Origin: Bacillota bacterium
Lineage (GTDB): Bacteria; Bacillota; Clostridia; Lachnospirales; Lachnospiraceae
Reading direction: 5' to 3'
DNA length: 64,000 nt
NCBI GenBank assembly: GCA_023411225.1
Contig: JAEYPA010000108.1
Location: 5,650-69,649 of the forward strand
The notes beneath the pieces were generated by a model. The model ran no database searches, was not told the origin of the DNA, and worked only from the letters and a program-made list of their open reading frames with translations. The stretch's first letter is position 1. Each line of letters opens with the position of its first letter. Positions 25,785 to 35,252 of the stretch are shown here, piece after piece. A program made the translations under genes and the position numbers.

Positions 25785-27884
25785 TTATTTTAGATACTTT
25801 TCCAATACCGCTTTATCCTTCTTTACGACATACTCACTTCCACCAATGTCTTTCACATTCTCCACCATGCTGACAATCACAACTGGTTTTTTCACATTTT
25901 TATCTGTAGTAAAAACAGAAAACCAGCCAATTTCAGTTCCCGTCTTATCTTCTTTTGTGGCTTTAAGCTCTGCAGTTCCTGTTTTTCCTGCCAAAGTATA
26001 ATCCTTCCTATGGGCTGCATAACCGGTTCCATTAGGATCATTTACTACGGCCTTTACACCCTCTAGCACCGTATCTACATAAAGCTTGTCAAATGCCTGA
26101 GGTATCCATACTTCACCTTTTGGTTCGTCGTTATACTTTAAATAAGGCTTGATGATATTTCCCTCATTTAAAAGAGACGTATAAAGACTGGCAAGGTGGA
26201 GAGGATTTACCAGTACCTGGCCTTGACCATAACCACTGTCTGCTAACTGAATCTCTGTCTCAATTTTCTCAGTGTTGGAATATTGGGAAGGTGCCATAGT
26301 AATCTCAAAAGGTATTTCTTTATTAAATCCAAGAGTATCCAAAGACGTGGCCAACTTGTCAGCTCCTATCTTTAAGGCTACCTTCGCAAAATAAATATTA
26401 TCTGAGTAGATGAGAGCATTTTTTAAAACCACAGGGTCATAGGCATGAGTAGTAGTAACCTTATAAGCCCCCCAAGATGCATCCTTCTGCCAGGAGAGTC
26501 CTACATTTCCATAATCTTCATTAGGGTCGATGCTTCCAGTCATTAGGCCGATTTCTGCCATAATTGGTTTAAGGGTGGAACCCGGACACCATACCTGACG
26601 AAAACGATTATATAAAGGTTTATTCTTATCGTTGTTAAGCGTGTCCCACTGTTCTTTAGACAATCCTAATATAAATCCATTATCATCATAGGAAGGAGTG
26701 CTAACTAAAGCCAGAACCTCTCCTGTATAAGGATTCATGGCCACAGAACAACCCCTGTCCTTTTGAAATTGATCGTAGAGGGACTGTTGTAGTTCAGAAT
26801 CTATTGTTAGCTTTATATTCTGACCATCCTGCTTTACTATAGCCACAAGTTCCTTTTTACTATTACCGTCCTCATCCATTATGGTAATGGCACAGCCGTC
26901 TTGCCCCTTTAATTCCTTCTCATAAAGACCTTCCATGCCACTTCGTCCAATGACACTATTGGCACTATATCCCTCACCTTCATGCTCTTTTAGATCTTCT
27001 GCTGTTACAGTCTGAACATAGCCGATTAGATGTGACGCCGCTTTCCCAAGATTGTAGGAGCGGATTTCCGTATCTGTCATCATTACTCCCAGTATGTTAA
27101 GAAGTTTCTGTTGTCTATCATATTCTTCTAACACCTCCGGGTCAGGCTCAATTTTTGACACATCCAGTTTATTTATTTTTCTTAATGTAGCAATAGGAAC
27201 AAAGGAGTCCGACTTGACCCATTTTGCCTGCAACTGTTTTTCGATGGTTTCTACTTTAATATCTAATAACTTTGCTATTTTCTTTAAGGAATTTTCCTTA
27301 TCCTCCAATTTTCCAGGCACAATACCTACCGAAGAGGCAACTCCTTTGCCTGCCAGAACTTTACCATTACGATCTAGGATTTGTCCTCTCTCAGCCTTAG
27401 AAACAGATACCTTCACTTTGTCTGTTTCCGTCAAATCCGGAAAGATTAAGCTGTCTTTCCAAAGAAGCTTATAACCTTCTTCCGTATGTTGGAAAATAGC
27501 ATTGTTACTAAACCTTATCTCACCTGCCAAGGTTTTAAAAGAACTGTCATAAGCAACAGAAACTCGATCTCCTTTTTCATGTGTAGATGTTATATTGCTA
27601 AGTTTCATGTTCTTTATGCCAATTCCTTCATATATCTTTGCATTACGACTAATAAATTCCTCTTTATTGGTCCTATCCTCATAAAGCATTATATACATCT
27701 CTTCATATTCTTTTTTTTCGATATGATTCATATATTCTACAAGGAGCTCTTCCGGTTGCTTTTCTTTTTCTTGTTTCTCCTTCGTCTCATCTTTTCGGAC
27801 TATGTAAAATGTTGCAGTGGCACCTACTGCCACTATAAGAATGATAATAATACTTAATAAGATTTTCTTTTTTCTATGTCTCAT
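25785..27884 (-). CDS. Class B penicillin-binding protein, MecA-like N-terminal domain
   Basis: 699 aa transpeptidase that crosslinks peptidoglycan on the outer face of the membrane. A single N-terminal anchor (about 8-28) is followed by an NTF2-like MecA_N domain (44-150), a dimerisation domain (160-330) and the transpeptidase domain. The active-site triad is intact: S436-T-L-K439, S494-D-N496, K634-T-G-T637. The MecA_N domain places it with PBP3/PBP2a-type enzymes, some of which bind beta-lactams poorly. Here low affinity is inference only. It has its own promoter. Confidence 0.93.
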   Translation of the reverse strand: MRHRKKKILLSIIIILIVAVGATATFYIVRKDETKEKQEKEKQPEELLVEYMNHIEKKEYEEMYIMLYEDRTNKEEFISRNAKIYEGIGIKNMKLSNITSTHEKGDRVSVAYDSSFKTLAGEIRFSNNAIFQHTEEGYKLLWKDSLIFPDLTETDKVKVSVSKAERGQILDRNGKVLAGKGVASSVGIVPGKLEDKENSLKKIAKLLDIKVETIEKQLQAKWVKSDSFVPIATLRKINKLDVSKIEPDPEVLEEYDRQQKLLNILGVMMTDTEIRSYNLGKAASHLIGYVQTVTAEDLKEHEGEGYSANSVIGRSGMEGLYEKELKGQDGCAITIMDEDGNSKKELVAIVKQDGQNIKLTIDSELQQSLYDQFQKDRGCSVAMNPYTGEVLALVSTPSYDDNGFILGLSKEQWDTLNNDKNKPLYNRFRQVWCPGSTLKPIMAEIGLMTGSIDPNEDYGNVGLSWQKDASWGAYKVTTTHAYDPVVLKNALIYSDNIYFAKVALKIGADKLATSLDTLGFNKEIPFEITMAPSQYSNTEKIETEIQLADSGYGQGQVLVNPLHLASLYTSLLNEGNIIKPYLKYNDEPKGEVWIPQAFDKLYVDTVLEGVKAVVNDPNGTGYAAHRKDYTLAGKTGTAELKATKEDKTGTEIGWFSVFTTDKNVKKPVVIVSMVENVKDIGGSEYVVKKDKAVLEKYLK

Positions 27885-27944
27885 ACTGTTCCTCCTTTAT
27901 CAGACAGAAAATCATCCTCTCTCGTAATAGTTTCTCTTGTGCAA

Positions 27945-27973
27945 ACTTTACGACAGAAAGATTTGAATGTCAA
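27945..27973 (-). promoter_or_regulatory. Probable promoter of the PBP gene
   Basis: TTGACA (27968-27973), 17 bp, TAAAGT (27945-27950) on the minus strand, about 60 bp before the PBP start. Confidence 0.65.
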
Positions 27974-27981
27974 GACATCAA

Positions 27982-28034
27982 CTAAAAGAAACCATTGTAG
28001 GCAACAATTATTCTGCTATCCGACAATGGCTTCT
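27982..28034 (-). terminator. Terminator of the 60-aa protein gene
   Basis: Arms 28023-28034 and 27987-27998 pair over 12 bp on the minus strand (one G-U), followed by TTTT. On the plus strand the same position is an A-C mismatch, so it is oriented for the minus-strand gene just upstream. Confidence 0.68.
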
Positions 28035-28040
28035 CTTTCT

Positions 28041-28223
28041 TTACTGCTCTATTAAATCCTCTCTGCCAACCTCAATCAGCTTCTGTCTAGTCTCATCCAT
28101 AATTCTTTCTGGAACCTCTGCAAAAAAGCGCTTCCCCTCTAGAATTAATTTTACATACATTTCTACCAAATAATCACCTCTCTTATTATCTGTAGCATTC
28201 CCACCTTCTGTGTAAATATTCAT
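28041..28223 (-). CDS. 60-aa uncharacterised protein
   Basis: 60 aa from the ATG at 28221-28223, which follows GAGGTAAAGAC. The core YLVEMYVKLILEGKRFFAEVPERI and the acidic, helical tail recall small proteins annotated in clostridial prophages (family uncertain, not verified). No signal peptide. It has its own terminator, which supports a real gene. No phage genes lie around it. Confidence 0.65.
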   Translation of the reverse strand: MNIYTEGGNATDNKRGDYLVEMYVKLILEGKRFFAEVPERIMDETRQKLIEVGREDLIEQ

Positions 28224-28392
28224 GTCTTTACCTCTTTTATTGTTGTACTTATTATCATATGTAACAGAGCTTGCAATTGTCAAAATACAGTAAAAAGCAA
28301 TTTCTTCCTACTAGCTCTTGAAACCCACTTGCTTTTTATACTATAATAAGTTTACGTGTTTCAATCACATTGTCTATATGGAGGTATCAGGT

Positions 28393-29172
28393 ATGGACAC
28401 CACTAAACGTAACTACATAAAGTTTGTAGAAGAATTGTCCTTTAATGCCTGGCCCTCCTATAAGACGGAGCTTTACGATGACTGGCTCATTGGATATTCG
28501 GATTTTTATACACATCGAACCAATTGTGTCAATATTATAGGATCTTCTAAGCTTCCTCTAGCAGAGAAGGTAGCCTACTGTGAATCTAATTATAAAAGAC
28601 TTCACACCCCTTCTATTTTTAAGATTAATCCCATTTTTCACTCCCAGTTAAATCAGTATCTGGCCACTTTGGACTATGAAGTAGAACACGAAACGGATAC
28701 GTTCGTACTAAGTCTTATGGATTTCATTCCAACTAAATGTACTTCCATGTTAGTAGAGACGAAGGATTCTATTTCTCAAGATTGGATCAATAACTTATTT
28801 CAGCTAAATAAGACCACCAATCTATTTCATCTTGCCATTGTACCTAAGATGTATGAATCTATTCCAAGGGATGTGATTTCTGCCTGTGTTCATCACGATG
28901 GAAAGACGATAGCAACAGGTCTTGGCATTATGGAGCGAGATCATATTGGGATTTACGCAATCTATGTGGATGAAAAATGGAGAGGAAATGGGCTTGCTAA
29001 GAGTATTTGCACCACTCTGTTAATGAAAGCTAAGGAGAGAGGGCTTCATAAGGCATATCTTCAAGTAGTAAAGGACAACTATATTGCTAAGAATCTTTAT
29101 GAGAATCTAGGCTTCCGTTATCTATACTCCTACTGGTTTAGAGTAAAGCATGTTGAATTGAATAAATTCTAA
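28393..29172 (+). CDS. GNAT-family N-acetyltransferase
   Basis: 259 aa. The C-terminal half has the GNAT acetyl-CoA site: EKWRGNGLAKSICTTLLMKAKERG and NYIAKNLYENLGFRYLYSYWF. The N-terminal part (about 1-130) is a diverged GNAT-like or accessory domain. Substrate unknown. The ATG at 28393 is 8 nt after GGAGG; an upstream 25 codons in frame were discarded. The S1-domain gene starts 17 bp further on, so the two are likely an operon. Confidence 0.85.
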   Translation: MDTTKRNYIKFVEELSFNAWPSYKTELYDDWLIGYSDFYTHRTNCVNIIGSSKLPLAEKVAYCESNYKRLHTPSIFKINPIFHSQLNQYLATLDYEVEHETDTFVLSLMDFIPTKCTSMLVETKDSISQDWINNLFQLNKTTNLFHLAIVPKMYESIPRDVISACVHHDGKTIATGLGIMERDHIGIYAIYVDEKWRGNGLAKSICTTLLMKAKERGLHKAYLQVVKDNYIAKNLYENLGFRYLYSYWFRVKHVELNKF

Positions 29173-29188
29173 GAAAGGGCGTAATATA

Positions 29189-30124
29189 ATGTCAGAAATT
29201 GAAAACAAAATTAATGAAGAACAACTTACGATGGCAGATTTTGAAGAGGAACTTTCCCGTTCCTTCCACAGAATGAAGGAAGGCGACATTGTCAATTGCA
29301 CCGTAATTGATATACTGGAGGATGGAGTATTGGTAGATGTGGGATCTTATACTGAAGGCAAGATTCCTGTAGCTGAGTTAAGTGATGATCCACATTTCTC
29401 ATTATTTGGCAGTCTGGAAAAGGGACAACAGTTTAACTGTACTGTCTTAGACGTGGATAATGGAGAAGGTTATGTACTTCTTTCCAAGAAACAGGCTTAT
29501 AGTGATGAGGCTTGGAAATCATTAAAAGAAGCCATGGAGCAAGAGAAAGTTCTTACCATTACCGTTGACAGTGTTGTCAATGCCGGTGTAATTGCTTACG
29601 TAGACGGTATCCGTGGGTTCATTCCTGCTTCTCAGTTATCTTTATCCTACGTGGAGAATCTAGAAGAATGGGTATCCAAGAGCCTTGAAGTTCAGGCTAT
29701 TACGGTAGAGCCTGAGAAAAAGAAGCTTGTATTATCTGCTAAGGTAGTGGCAAGAAAGAAAGCAGATGAAGATTACAAGAATAAATTAGCGAATCTTCAG
29801 AAGGGCATAGTCACAACAGGTACCGTTGAGAAAATAGCTCCATATGGTGCTTTTATCAATATCGGCGAGGGCTTAACCGGGTTGGTTCATATCTCAAGAA
29901 TCTGCGGAAAACACATCAAATCTCCTAACGAAGTGTTAAAGCTTGGTGAGGAAGTTAAAGTTAAGATTTTAGATGTGGTGGATGGAAAGATTAGCTTAGA
30001 TATGAAGTCAGTTGAGGACAAGGCACCGGTTGTAGAGGATGTAGACACTGCTCCTATAGAGTATGTAAGTGAAGGTGATGTGGGCACAAGCCTCGGAAGC
30101 CTTCTTGGAAAGCTTAAACTATAG
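29189..30124 (+). CDS. S1-domain RNA-binding protein (RpsA-like, three S1 repeats)
   Basis: 311 aa. Three S1 repeats: about 30-100 (GDIVNCTVIDILEDGVLVDVG), 115-185 (VNAGVIAYVDGIRGFIPASQL) and 205-275 (GTVEKIAPYGAFINIGEGLTGLVHIS). An acidic N-terminus and a short tail complete it. It looks like the short S1/RpsA homologue of Firmicutes, which often lacks ribosomal association; binding to mRNA is likely, exact role open. Confidence 0.88.
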   Translation: MSEIENKINEEQLTMADFEEELSRSFHRMKEGDIVNCTVIDILEDGVLVDVGSYTEGKIPVAELSDDPHFSLFGSLEKGQQFNCTVLDVDNGEGYVLLSKKQAYSDEAWKSLKEAMEQEKVLTITVDSVVNAGVIAYVDGIRGFIPASQLSLSYVENLEEWVSKSLEVQAITVEPEKKKLVLSAKVVARKKADEDYKNKLANLQKGIVTTGTVEKIAPYGAFINIGEGLTGLVHISRICGKHIKSPNEVLKLGEEVKVKILDVVDGKISLDMKSVEDKAPVVEDVDTAPIEYVSEGDVGTSLGSLLGKLKL

Positions 30125-30139
30125 TTTTTTGGGTGAACT

Positions 30140-30191
30140 CAAAAGGTACAAATCCGCCTGCATAAAATACAGGCGGGTTTGTACCTTTTTT
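30140..30191 (+). terminator. Strong terminator after the S1 gene
   Basis: Long GC-rich stem: AAAAGGTACAAATCCGCCTG against CAGGCGGGTTTGTACCTTTT, one G-U, then a T-run. One of the clearest terminators in the window. Confidence 0.93.
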
Positions 30192-30232
30192 AATGTTTGT
30201 TCCTAATCCATTGATTTCTATCTTTTTCTACC

Positions 30233-30898
30233 CTACTCTTGATTTAATTTGACTTTTGTTCCATCCGAATAAATCACTTGCTTAATATGATATTTAAATA
30301 TCAAATCTTCATAGGCCGTTCTATATACTTTTTGATGACTGTTCATAAACTGGTTATAGTCTATTCCCCAGCCTGTTATTTTTTTAGTGGCTCCTGGCTT
30401 AATCTTCCCTTCAGAGATGTCCCAATTCATATTCATAATAGTCTCATCGAATTGGTCACATATTTCCATTGTACCTTGGATTCCCTTAATAGTCTTTGTT
30501 GTTCCATTCTTAACTTTAAAGTCCAGTTCTATAAACTCGGAATATCTACCACTCTCATAGTCTATAGGAAGAACTTTCTTATCATATACCTTAACCTCTA
30601 TCTTTTTCAACATTTCCTGCTCTTTTTCCTGTTCTTTCTTAGTTGGTTCTGGCGTTGGCTCCTTAGTTGAAGTAAGTGTTGGAGCTGGGGAAGCTGTCAT
30701 TGTAGATTTTGGTCTTAGGCTGTTCTCACTCTCTGAAGATGGATCCCTACTGCCTTCGTCACCCTTTGTCAATTCTTCCAATTGTTCCTTTAATTTCTCA
30801 TTTTCCTGTCTCAGCTGCTTTAGCTCTGTATTATTGTTACAAGCTGTTATAGTAGAAAGCAACGTAACACAAACCATAAGTAATGCAATTTTTTTCAT
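30233..30898 (-). CDS. Lipoprotein with a Pro/Thr-rich linker and an FxLYD-like C-terminal domain
   Basis: 221 aa. Type II signal peptide MKKIALLMVCVTLLSTITAC, with lipid Cys20. A coiled-coil stretch (about 21-45) and a disordered Ser/Pro/Thr region (TPEPTK) follow, then a globular domain of about 120 residues, rich in strands (YSEFIELDFKVKNGTTKTIKGI). The domain resembles FxLYD or DUF5067-type extracellular domains, without a sure match. The ATG at 30898 is 8 nt after AAAGGAG. Confidence 0.78.
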   Translation of the reverse strand: MKKIALLMVCVTLLSTITACNNNTELKQLRQENEKLKEQLEELTKGDEGSRDPSSESENSLRPKSTMTASPAPTLTSTKEPTPEPTKKEQEKEQEMLKKIEVKVYDKKVLPIDYESGRYSEFIELDFKVKNGTTKTIKGIQGTMEICDQFDETIMNMNWDISEGKIKPGATKKITGWGIDYNQFMNSHQKVYRTAYEDLIFKYHIKQVIYSDGTKVKLNQE

Positions 30899-31009
30899 AT
30901 CTTTTTCTCCTTTATCGTGAATCAGTAACTTAGTTCTGGAATTCATTTTTCTTGTGGTATGTTAGCTCACATGCATCTATTCTGAGGCCTTTATGTAATA
31001 AAGCAGATA

Positions 31010-31039
31010 GTAAAAAGGGCCCTTACAGGCTCTTTTTTA
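31010..31039 (-). terminator. Hairpin after the coiled-coil protein gene
   Basis: Stem AAAAAGGGCC (31012-31021) / GGCTCTTTTT (31028-31037) with T-runs on both sides. It pairs fully (one G-U) on the plus strand and with one A-C mismatch on the minus strand. It lies 7 nt past the stop of the minus-strand gene at 31044, so it most likely serves that gene. Confidence 0.65.
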
Positions 31040-31043
31040 TGTA

Positions 31044-31850
31044 CTATAGATTTATAAGTCCTAAGTATTCTAAGATTAGAAAGGTAATTCCTCCTACGTT
31101 AAGTATACCAAATATCAAGTTGAATATTAGAAGTGGCTTTATACCATGACTTCTATTCTCTGTGATAGTTCTCATCTCATTCAACTGTTGTATAATCGTA
31201 TCTCGATTCTCATTGGTATGTGACTTCAAGTTCTCAATAATACTGCCGTCTAACTTGCCAACAAATCTCATAAGTTCATCTAAGCGCTTCTTTATTTCTG
31301 TCAGGTTCTTATTATAAACTTCCATCTGCACCAGATAATCATCTTCTTGCTCTTCCTCGCCTTCTTCCTCCGAAGGCATTGGATTCATTGAAACTGAGAT
31401 ATCCTCTAAAGCAGGATCCCTCTCTTGTTGTTCAGAGATACCTTTCACTTGATGCAAAAGATTATCTATGGCGTTTAATTGATTGGCTCCTGCCTCTTTA
31501 TAAGCATCCAGTTGCTTCGCTCCTGTTTCCTCAAAAATCCTCATCTTTTCTTCCAGTTCCCCAATGCAAACCTTTAACTGTTCTGATAATTTCTCATACT
31601 CATAATCTGGTGTAACAAGGGCATGATCTGGTGCAGAGGTAGTAGCATTCTTGTAATAGCGCTCCTCAAATTTTTCCAACATGTCCTGATAGTATGCTAG
31701 TGTTTCACGATATGCAAACAGCACTCTCTCTATCTTAGCTACAACAGACTTTGGTTCCTGTTTCTTTACTACAGGCTGATGTTCTGCAGTAATCTTTTTA
31801 AGTCTCTTAGAAAGAAGCGCGTTGGTGTCCTGGCCATTCACAAAGCCCAT
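31044..31850 (-). CDS. Coiled-coil protein with a C-terminal membrane anchor
   Basis: 268 aa. Several helical, charged stretches (about 35-65, 80-145, 175-225) suggest coiled coils, with an acidic linker (about 155-170) between. One hydrophobic helix near the C-terminus (about 242-263) is a tail anchor. No family recognised. Shine-Dalgarno AAAGGAGG. It follows the alarmone synthetase by about 70 bp on the same strand, so a shared operon is likely, and a partner role at the membrane is possible. Confidence 0.75.
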   Translation of the reverse strand: MGFVNGQDTNALLSKRLKKITAEHQPVVKKQEPKSVVAKIERVLFAYRETLAYYQDMLEKFEERYYKNATTSAPDHALVTPDYEYEKLSEQLKVCIGELEEKMRIFEETGAKQLDAYKEAGANQLNAIDNLLHQVKGISEQQERDPALEDISVSMNPMPSEEEGEEEQEDDYLVQMEVYNKNLTEIKKRLDELMRFVGKLDGSIIENLKSHTNENRDTIIQQLNEMRTITENRSHGIKPLLIFNLIFGILNVGGITFLILEYLGLINL

Positions 31851-31919
31851 AATATAATCCTCCTTTGTATTACCTTATTAATTATTTATAGCTAACATAA
31901 TGTCCCACCGGTCTATTCT

Positions 31920-32957
31920 TTATTCACTAACAACATTACCATTGGCAGACATTTTATCCTTATCTTTTTTGCGGAAAAAGAATCCTGAGATGCCTTCCTT
32001 TTTGCCTCTGCTTATTACTTCGTCTTTTTCTTTCGATCCCTTAATATTTTTAACCTCGTCCACATAAACTTCTTTATTGATCTGCGCAGTCTCTACATAG
32101 CTCTCTTCTAAAGCTTCCTGGCTGTGATATAATCGCTCTATACGGTTAACCATAGTCTGGTCTTCTTCCTCTTTTGGCTTTATAACCACTGGCTCTTTAC
32201 TCTCATTTACTTCTTCATTTCCTAGGACGGTAGTTTCTTCCGTAGCAAGCTCTTGCTCATCTTCCGTGTAAATCTTTCCATAAAAATCTTTTAAGACACT
32301 TTGATAGGTTCTGGTAACTTCAACGTTATCCTGATGAAAGCTCTGAACTTCCTCATTAATGGATAACATTTTACGGTCCAAATAACTGACGATGTCCGCA
32401 CATTCCTTTAATTGACGACGAATACGCTCTGGTGCATTGCCCTCAAATTTATAATATATCTTGTGCTCAAGACTGGCCCAAAAATCCATGGCAATTGTTC
32501 GAATCTGAATTTCTACCTTCGTATCAATAGCGTTATTCGATAAGAAAATAGGAACAGATACAATCATATGATAACTCATATACCCATTTTCCTTTGGACA
32601 CATAATATAATCTTTAACCTTAAGCACCTTTACATCACTTTGTTTAGCAATTAAGTCTGCGATACGATATATATCGGAGGTAAAAGAACAGATAATTCTT
32701 ATCCCTGCTACATCATTGAGATATTTTATGATATTCTCTGTCGTCAGGCTTAATCCTTTATGTTGCAATTTTTTGGCTATACTTTGAGGAGATTTGATTC
32801 TCGAGGTTATATGTTCAATCGGGTTATAACTATGAGTCAGTTTAAACTCTTCTCTTAATATTTCAAGTTTTGTGTTAATTTCTTTTAGAGCTGAATTATA
32901 TAAAAGTAGTGCTTGATTCCATTCATCTGCATCGTTATAAAACATTGGTAAATCCAT
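31920..32957 (-). CDS. Small alarmone synthetase (RelA/SpoT-type GTP pyrophosphokinase) with a C-terminal extension
   Basis: 345 aa; the conserved synthetase part is about 210 aa, as in RelQ/RelP. It makes (p)ppGpp from GTP/GDP and ATP. Visible motifs: SRIKSPQSIAKKL (52-64), NDVAGIRIICSF (81-92), GYMSYHMIVSVP (125-136) and VEIQIRTIAMDFWASLEHKIYYK (148-170). There is no HD hydrolase domain. Residues 212-345 are an extra tail, acidic then basic (FFFRKKDKDK near the end), not seen in short synthetases. Regulatory input through the tail is inference. Confidence 0.9.
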   Translation of the reverse strand: MDLPMFYNDADEWNQALLLYNSALKEINTKLEILREEFKLTHSYNPIEHITSRIKSPQSIAKKLQHKGLSLTTENIIKYLNDVAGIRIICSFTSDIYRIADLIAKQSDVKVLKVKDYIMCPKENGYMSYHMIVSVPIFLSNNAIDTKVEIQIRTIAMDFWASLEHKIYYKFEGNAPERIRRQLKECADIVSYLDRKMLSINEEVQSFHQDNVEVTRTYQSVLKDFYGKIYTEDEQELATEETTVLGNEEVNESKEPVVIKPKEEEDQTMVNRIERLYHSQEALEESYVETAQINKEVYVDEVKNIKGSKEKDEVISRGKKEGISGFFFRKKDKDKMSANGNVVSE

Positions 32958-33111
32958 TCTAACACCTTCACTTCCTTTTCCGTTACTTTTATCGGTTGTT
33001 ACAAAGCGTTATTTCCTCATACTGAATTATTATAGCATAAAGATATGAATTTTCTTTGAATAAATAGAAACTTAATTAAAATTTTATGTCCGTTATATAA
33101 ATAGACTTCTT

Positions 33112-34569
33112 TCACTTCATAAGGCCATAGCGATAATAATTAGGAAGTATAATGGTAAAAGTGGAACCGACCTTATATTGAGAGCGAATTTTTATACTTC
33201 CGGCATGATTAAGCACAATAAGCTTGGCTATAGACAGGCCCAGACCGTGACCTTCTATCTTTCCATTTCTTGCTTCATCAGCTCGGTAAAAACGATCAAA
33301 TACTCTATTAATATCCTCTTTCTTCATGCCAATTCCTGTGTCAGAAACGGAAAGAACGCAGGTACTATTATCATTTTTCAGACTGACGGTAATGGTATCT
33401 CCATCTTCAGTATATTTGACTGCGTTATCTAAAAAAATGCGTACTGCTTGCTTTAGAGACTGCTTGTCTCCGTATACTATAACATCCTCTAGGATATTGC
33501 ACTGGATATTCCGATTTTGGACAACTATCTTGGTCTCCTTTACCATTTCCTCTACCAACGGTTTCATATTAAATTTTTCTTTTTTAAGATTTAAAGTTTT
33601 TTTGTCATGTCTCGATAAAAAGAGAAGCTTTTCCACCAAATCCTGCATCGATTTGGCTTCATTACTAATGGCATCTATGGATTCCTCTAGCACCTCTTTA
33701 TCTTCACTCCCCCAACGCTCCAACATACTGGCATACCCTTGAATCACTGCAATAGGAGTCCTAAGTTCATGGGAGGCATCTGAAACAAACTGTTTCTGGC
33801 TTTCATAGGACAATTCAATACGGTCTAGCATACAATTTATGGTAGCTGCCAGATCCTTCAACTCGTTTTTCGTACCTTCAACATTGAGTCGTTCACTATG
33901 AAGATTGTTCACTGTAAGACGATTAGCAGTTAAGGACATACTCTTAATAGGTGTTAATAGTCGTTCTATTCCCCGTTTCGCAAATTTTCCAACAAAAATA
34001 ACCAAAACCAGATACAGAATAATAAGCCATAAGATAAATGTTTGCAACATATCAAAGGATTCTGTCATATTATATTGAAAATATAATTCATACTCTGTAT
34101 GGCCGTCAAAAAAGGAATAATGATCCTTTACGATAAATTGATTATTATCCATGAAATTAATAGAGTACTTATCTAATAATCCCGTATCATCTTCCACATC
34201 TAACGTAATATCATTATACAAGATCTGACCTGTCAACTTATCCCTAACACGAAGACTGACTCCTTTATAATAATAAGGATTTATATCATTCTTTGTGTCA
34301 GTTTGGCAAGATACCTTCCCACTAGACAATGTTTTGGTGATGGAATCTGCATATTCTACATAAGTCTTAGCTTGAACTAATATATACACCCCATAGATCA
34401 TAAGAATAAAGAATACTCCATAAGCAATAAACAGTCGAACATAATAGTAGGAAATGCGGGATGCAATGGAGAAGTTCAGCTGACTTAGCAATTTATTAAT
34501 TTTTTTACGAAAAGGCAGGACAGTTTTTAAAAGTAACCGTCTTAGCCATTCTACGAATTTATCCTTCAT
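33112..34569 (-). CDS. Membrane sensor histidine kinase
   Basis: 485 aa. Two membrane helices (about 45-66 and 175-194) flank an extracellular sensor of about 105 residues; then HAMP (about 195-250), HisKA with phospho-acceptor His267 (ASHELRTPI) and a HATPase domain (DTGIGMKKED, GHGLGLSIAK). This is the ArlS-like layout. It overlaps the response-regulator gene by 11 bp; the pair is the end of the MoxR-DUF58-transglutaminase cluster. The signal is unknown. Confidence 0.93.
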   Translation of the reverse strand: MKDKFVEWLRRLLLKTVLPFRKKINKLLSQLNFSIASRISYYYVRLFIAYGVFFILMIYGVYILVQAKTYVEYADSITKTLSSGKVSCQTDTKNDINPYYYKGVSLRVRDKLTGQILYNDITLDVEDDTGLLDKYSINFMDNNQFIVKDHYSFFDGHTEYELYFQYNMTESFDMLQTFILWLIILYLVLVIFVGKFAKRGIERLLTPIKSMSLTANRLTVNNLHSERLNVEGTKNELKDLAATINCMLDRIELSYESQKQFVSDASHELRTPIAVIQGYASMLERWGSEDKEVLEESIDAISNEAKSMQDLVEKLLFLSRHDKKTLNLKKEKFNMKPLVEEMVKETKIVVQNRNIQCNILEDVIVYGDKQSLKQAVRIFLDNAVKYTEDGDTITVSLKNDNSTCVLSVSDTGIGMKKEDINRVFDRFYRADEARNGKIEGHGLGLSIAKLIVLNHAGSIKIRSQYKVGSTFTIILPNYYRYGLMK

Positions 34570-35239
34570 CTTTTATTATATACCCTACTCCTCGTACCGT
34601 ATTAATAATACGAACTTGGTATTTATCATCGATTTTTTGCCTTAAGTAACGAATATATACATCTACAACATTAGTATCGCCAAGATATTCATAATCCCAG
34701 ACCTTACTTAGAAGTTCTTCTCTTGAAATAGCGATATTTTTATGGCAAAGAAGATATTCTAGTAACTCAAACTCCTTTTTAGTAAGAGTAAGTTCTTCTT
34801 CCCCAAAATAAGCACTATGACTGAGCAGTTTTAACTTTAGCTGTCCAATAGACAGTTCCTCCAACTTTGTCTCGGCGCGGTTACGGTTTAATGCCACACG
34901 CATTCTAGCCAGTAATTCCTCAATGGCAAATGGCTTTGTCATATAATCATCTGCTCCGGTATCTAGACCTTTTACCTTATCCATGATATCATCCTTTGCA
35001 GTAAGCATAATAATAGGTGTATTAATCTTCTCTTTGCGAATATTTTTGCAAATCTCAATCCCATTTATGCTAGGTAACATAATATCAAGAATAATTAAAT
35101 CAGCCTCTTCATGTAAAGCCTTATCTAGTCCAACCTTACCGTCAAATGCAAGATCTACCTCATAACCCTCATGCTTTAATTCTAGCTGAAGGAAACGGGC
35201 AATTTTTGCTTCATCCTCTACAATCAATATTTTTGGCAT
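34559..35239 (-). CDS. OmpR/PhoB-family response regulator
   Basis: 226 aa. A receiver domain with acidic pocket (EDE near 8-10), phospho-acceptor Asp52 (LDIMLPS), Thr in MLTAKDD and Lys in MTKPF. A winged-helix DNA-binding domain follows (about 130-226, DTNVVDVYIRYLRQKID). SD AAAGGGGGGA. The upstream transglutaminase gene ends 13 bp before, so they are probably one operon and the kinase-regulator pair may tune it. Confidence 0.95.
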   Translation of the reverse strand: MPKILIVEDEAKIARFLQLELKHEGYEVDLAFDGKVGLDKALHEEADLIILDIMLPSINGIEICKNIRKEKINTPIIMLTAKDDIMDKVKGLDTGADDYMTKPFAIEELLARMRVALNRNRAETKLEELSIGQLKLKLLSHSAYFGEEELTLTKKEFELLEYLLCHKNIAISREELLSKVWDYEYLGDTNVVDVYIRYLRQKIDDKYQVRIINTVRGVGYIIKDEG

Positions 35240-35252
35240 TAGTATCCCCCCT

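Noticed and set aside
30952..31149. Plus-strand frame near the 31010 hairpin, which folds best on the plus strand
   Set aside because: No start site or family; it runs into the opposite-strand coiled-coil gene. The hairpin is better read as the terminator of that gene.
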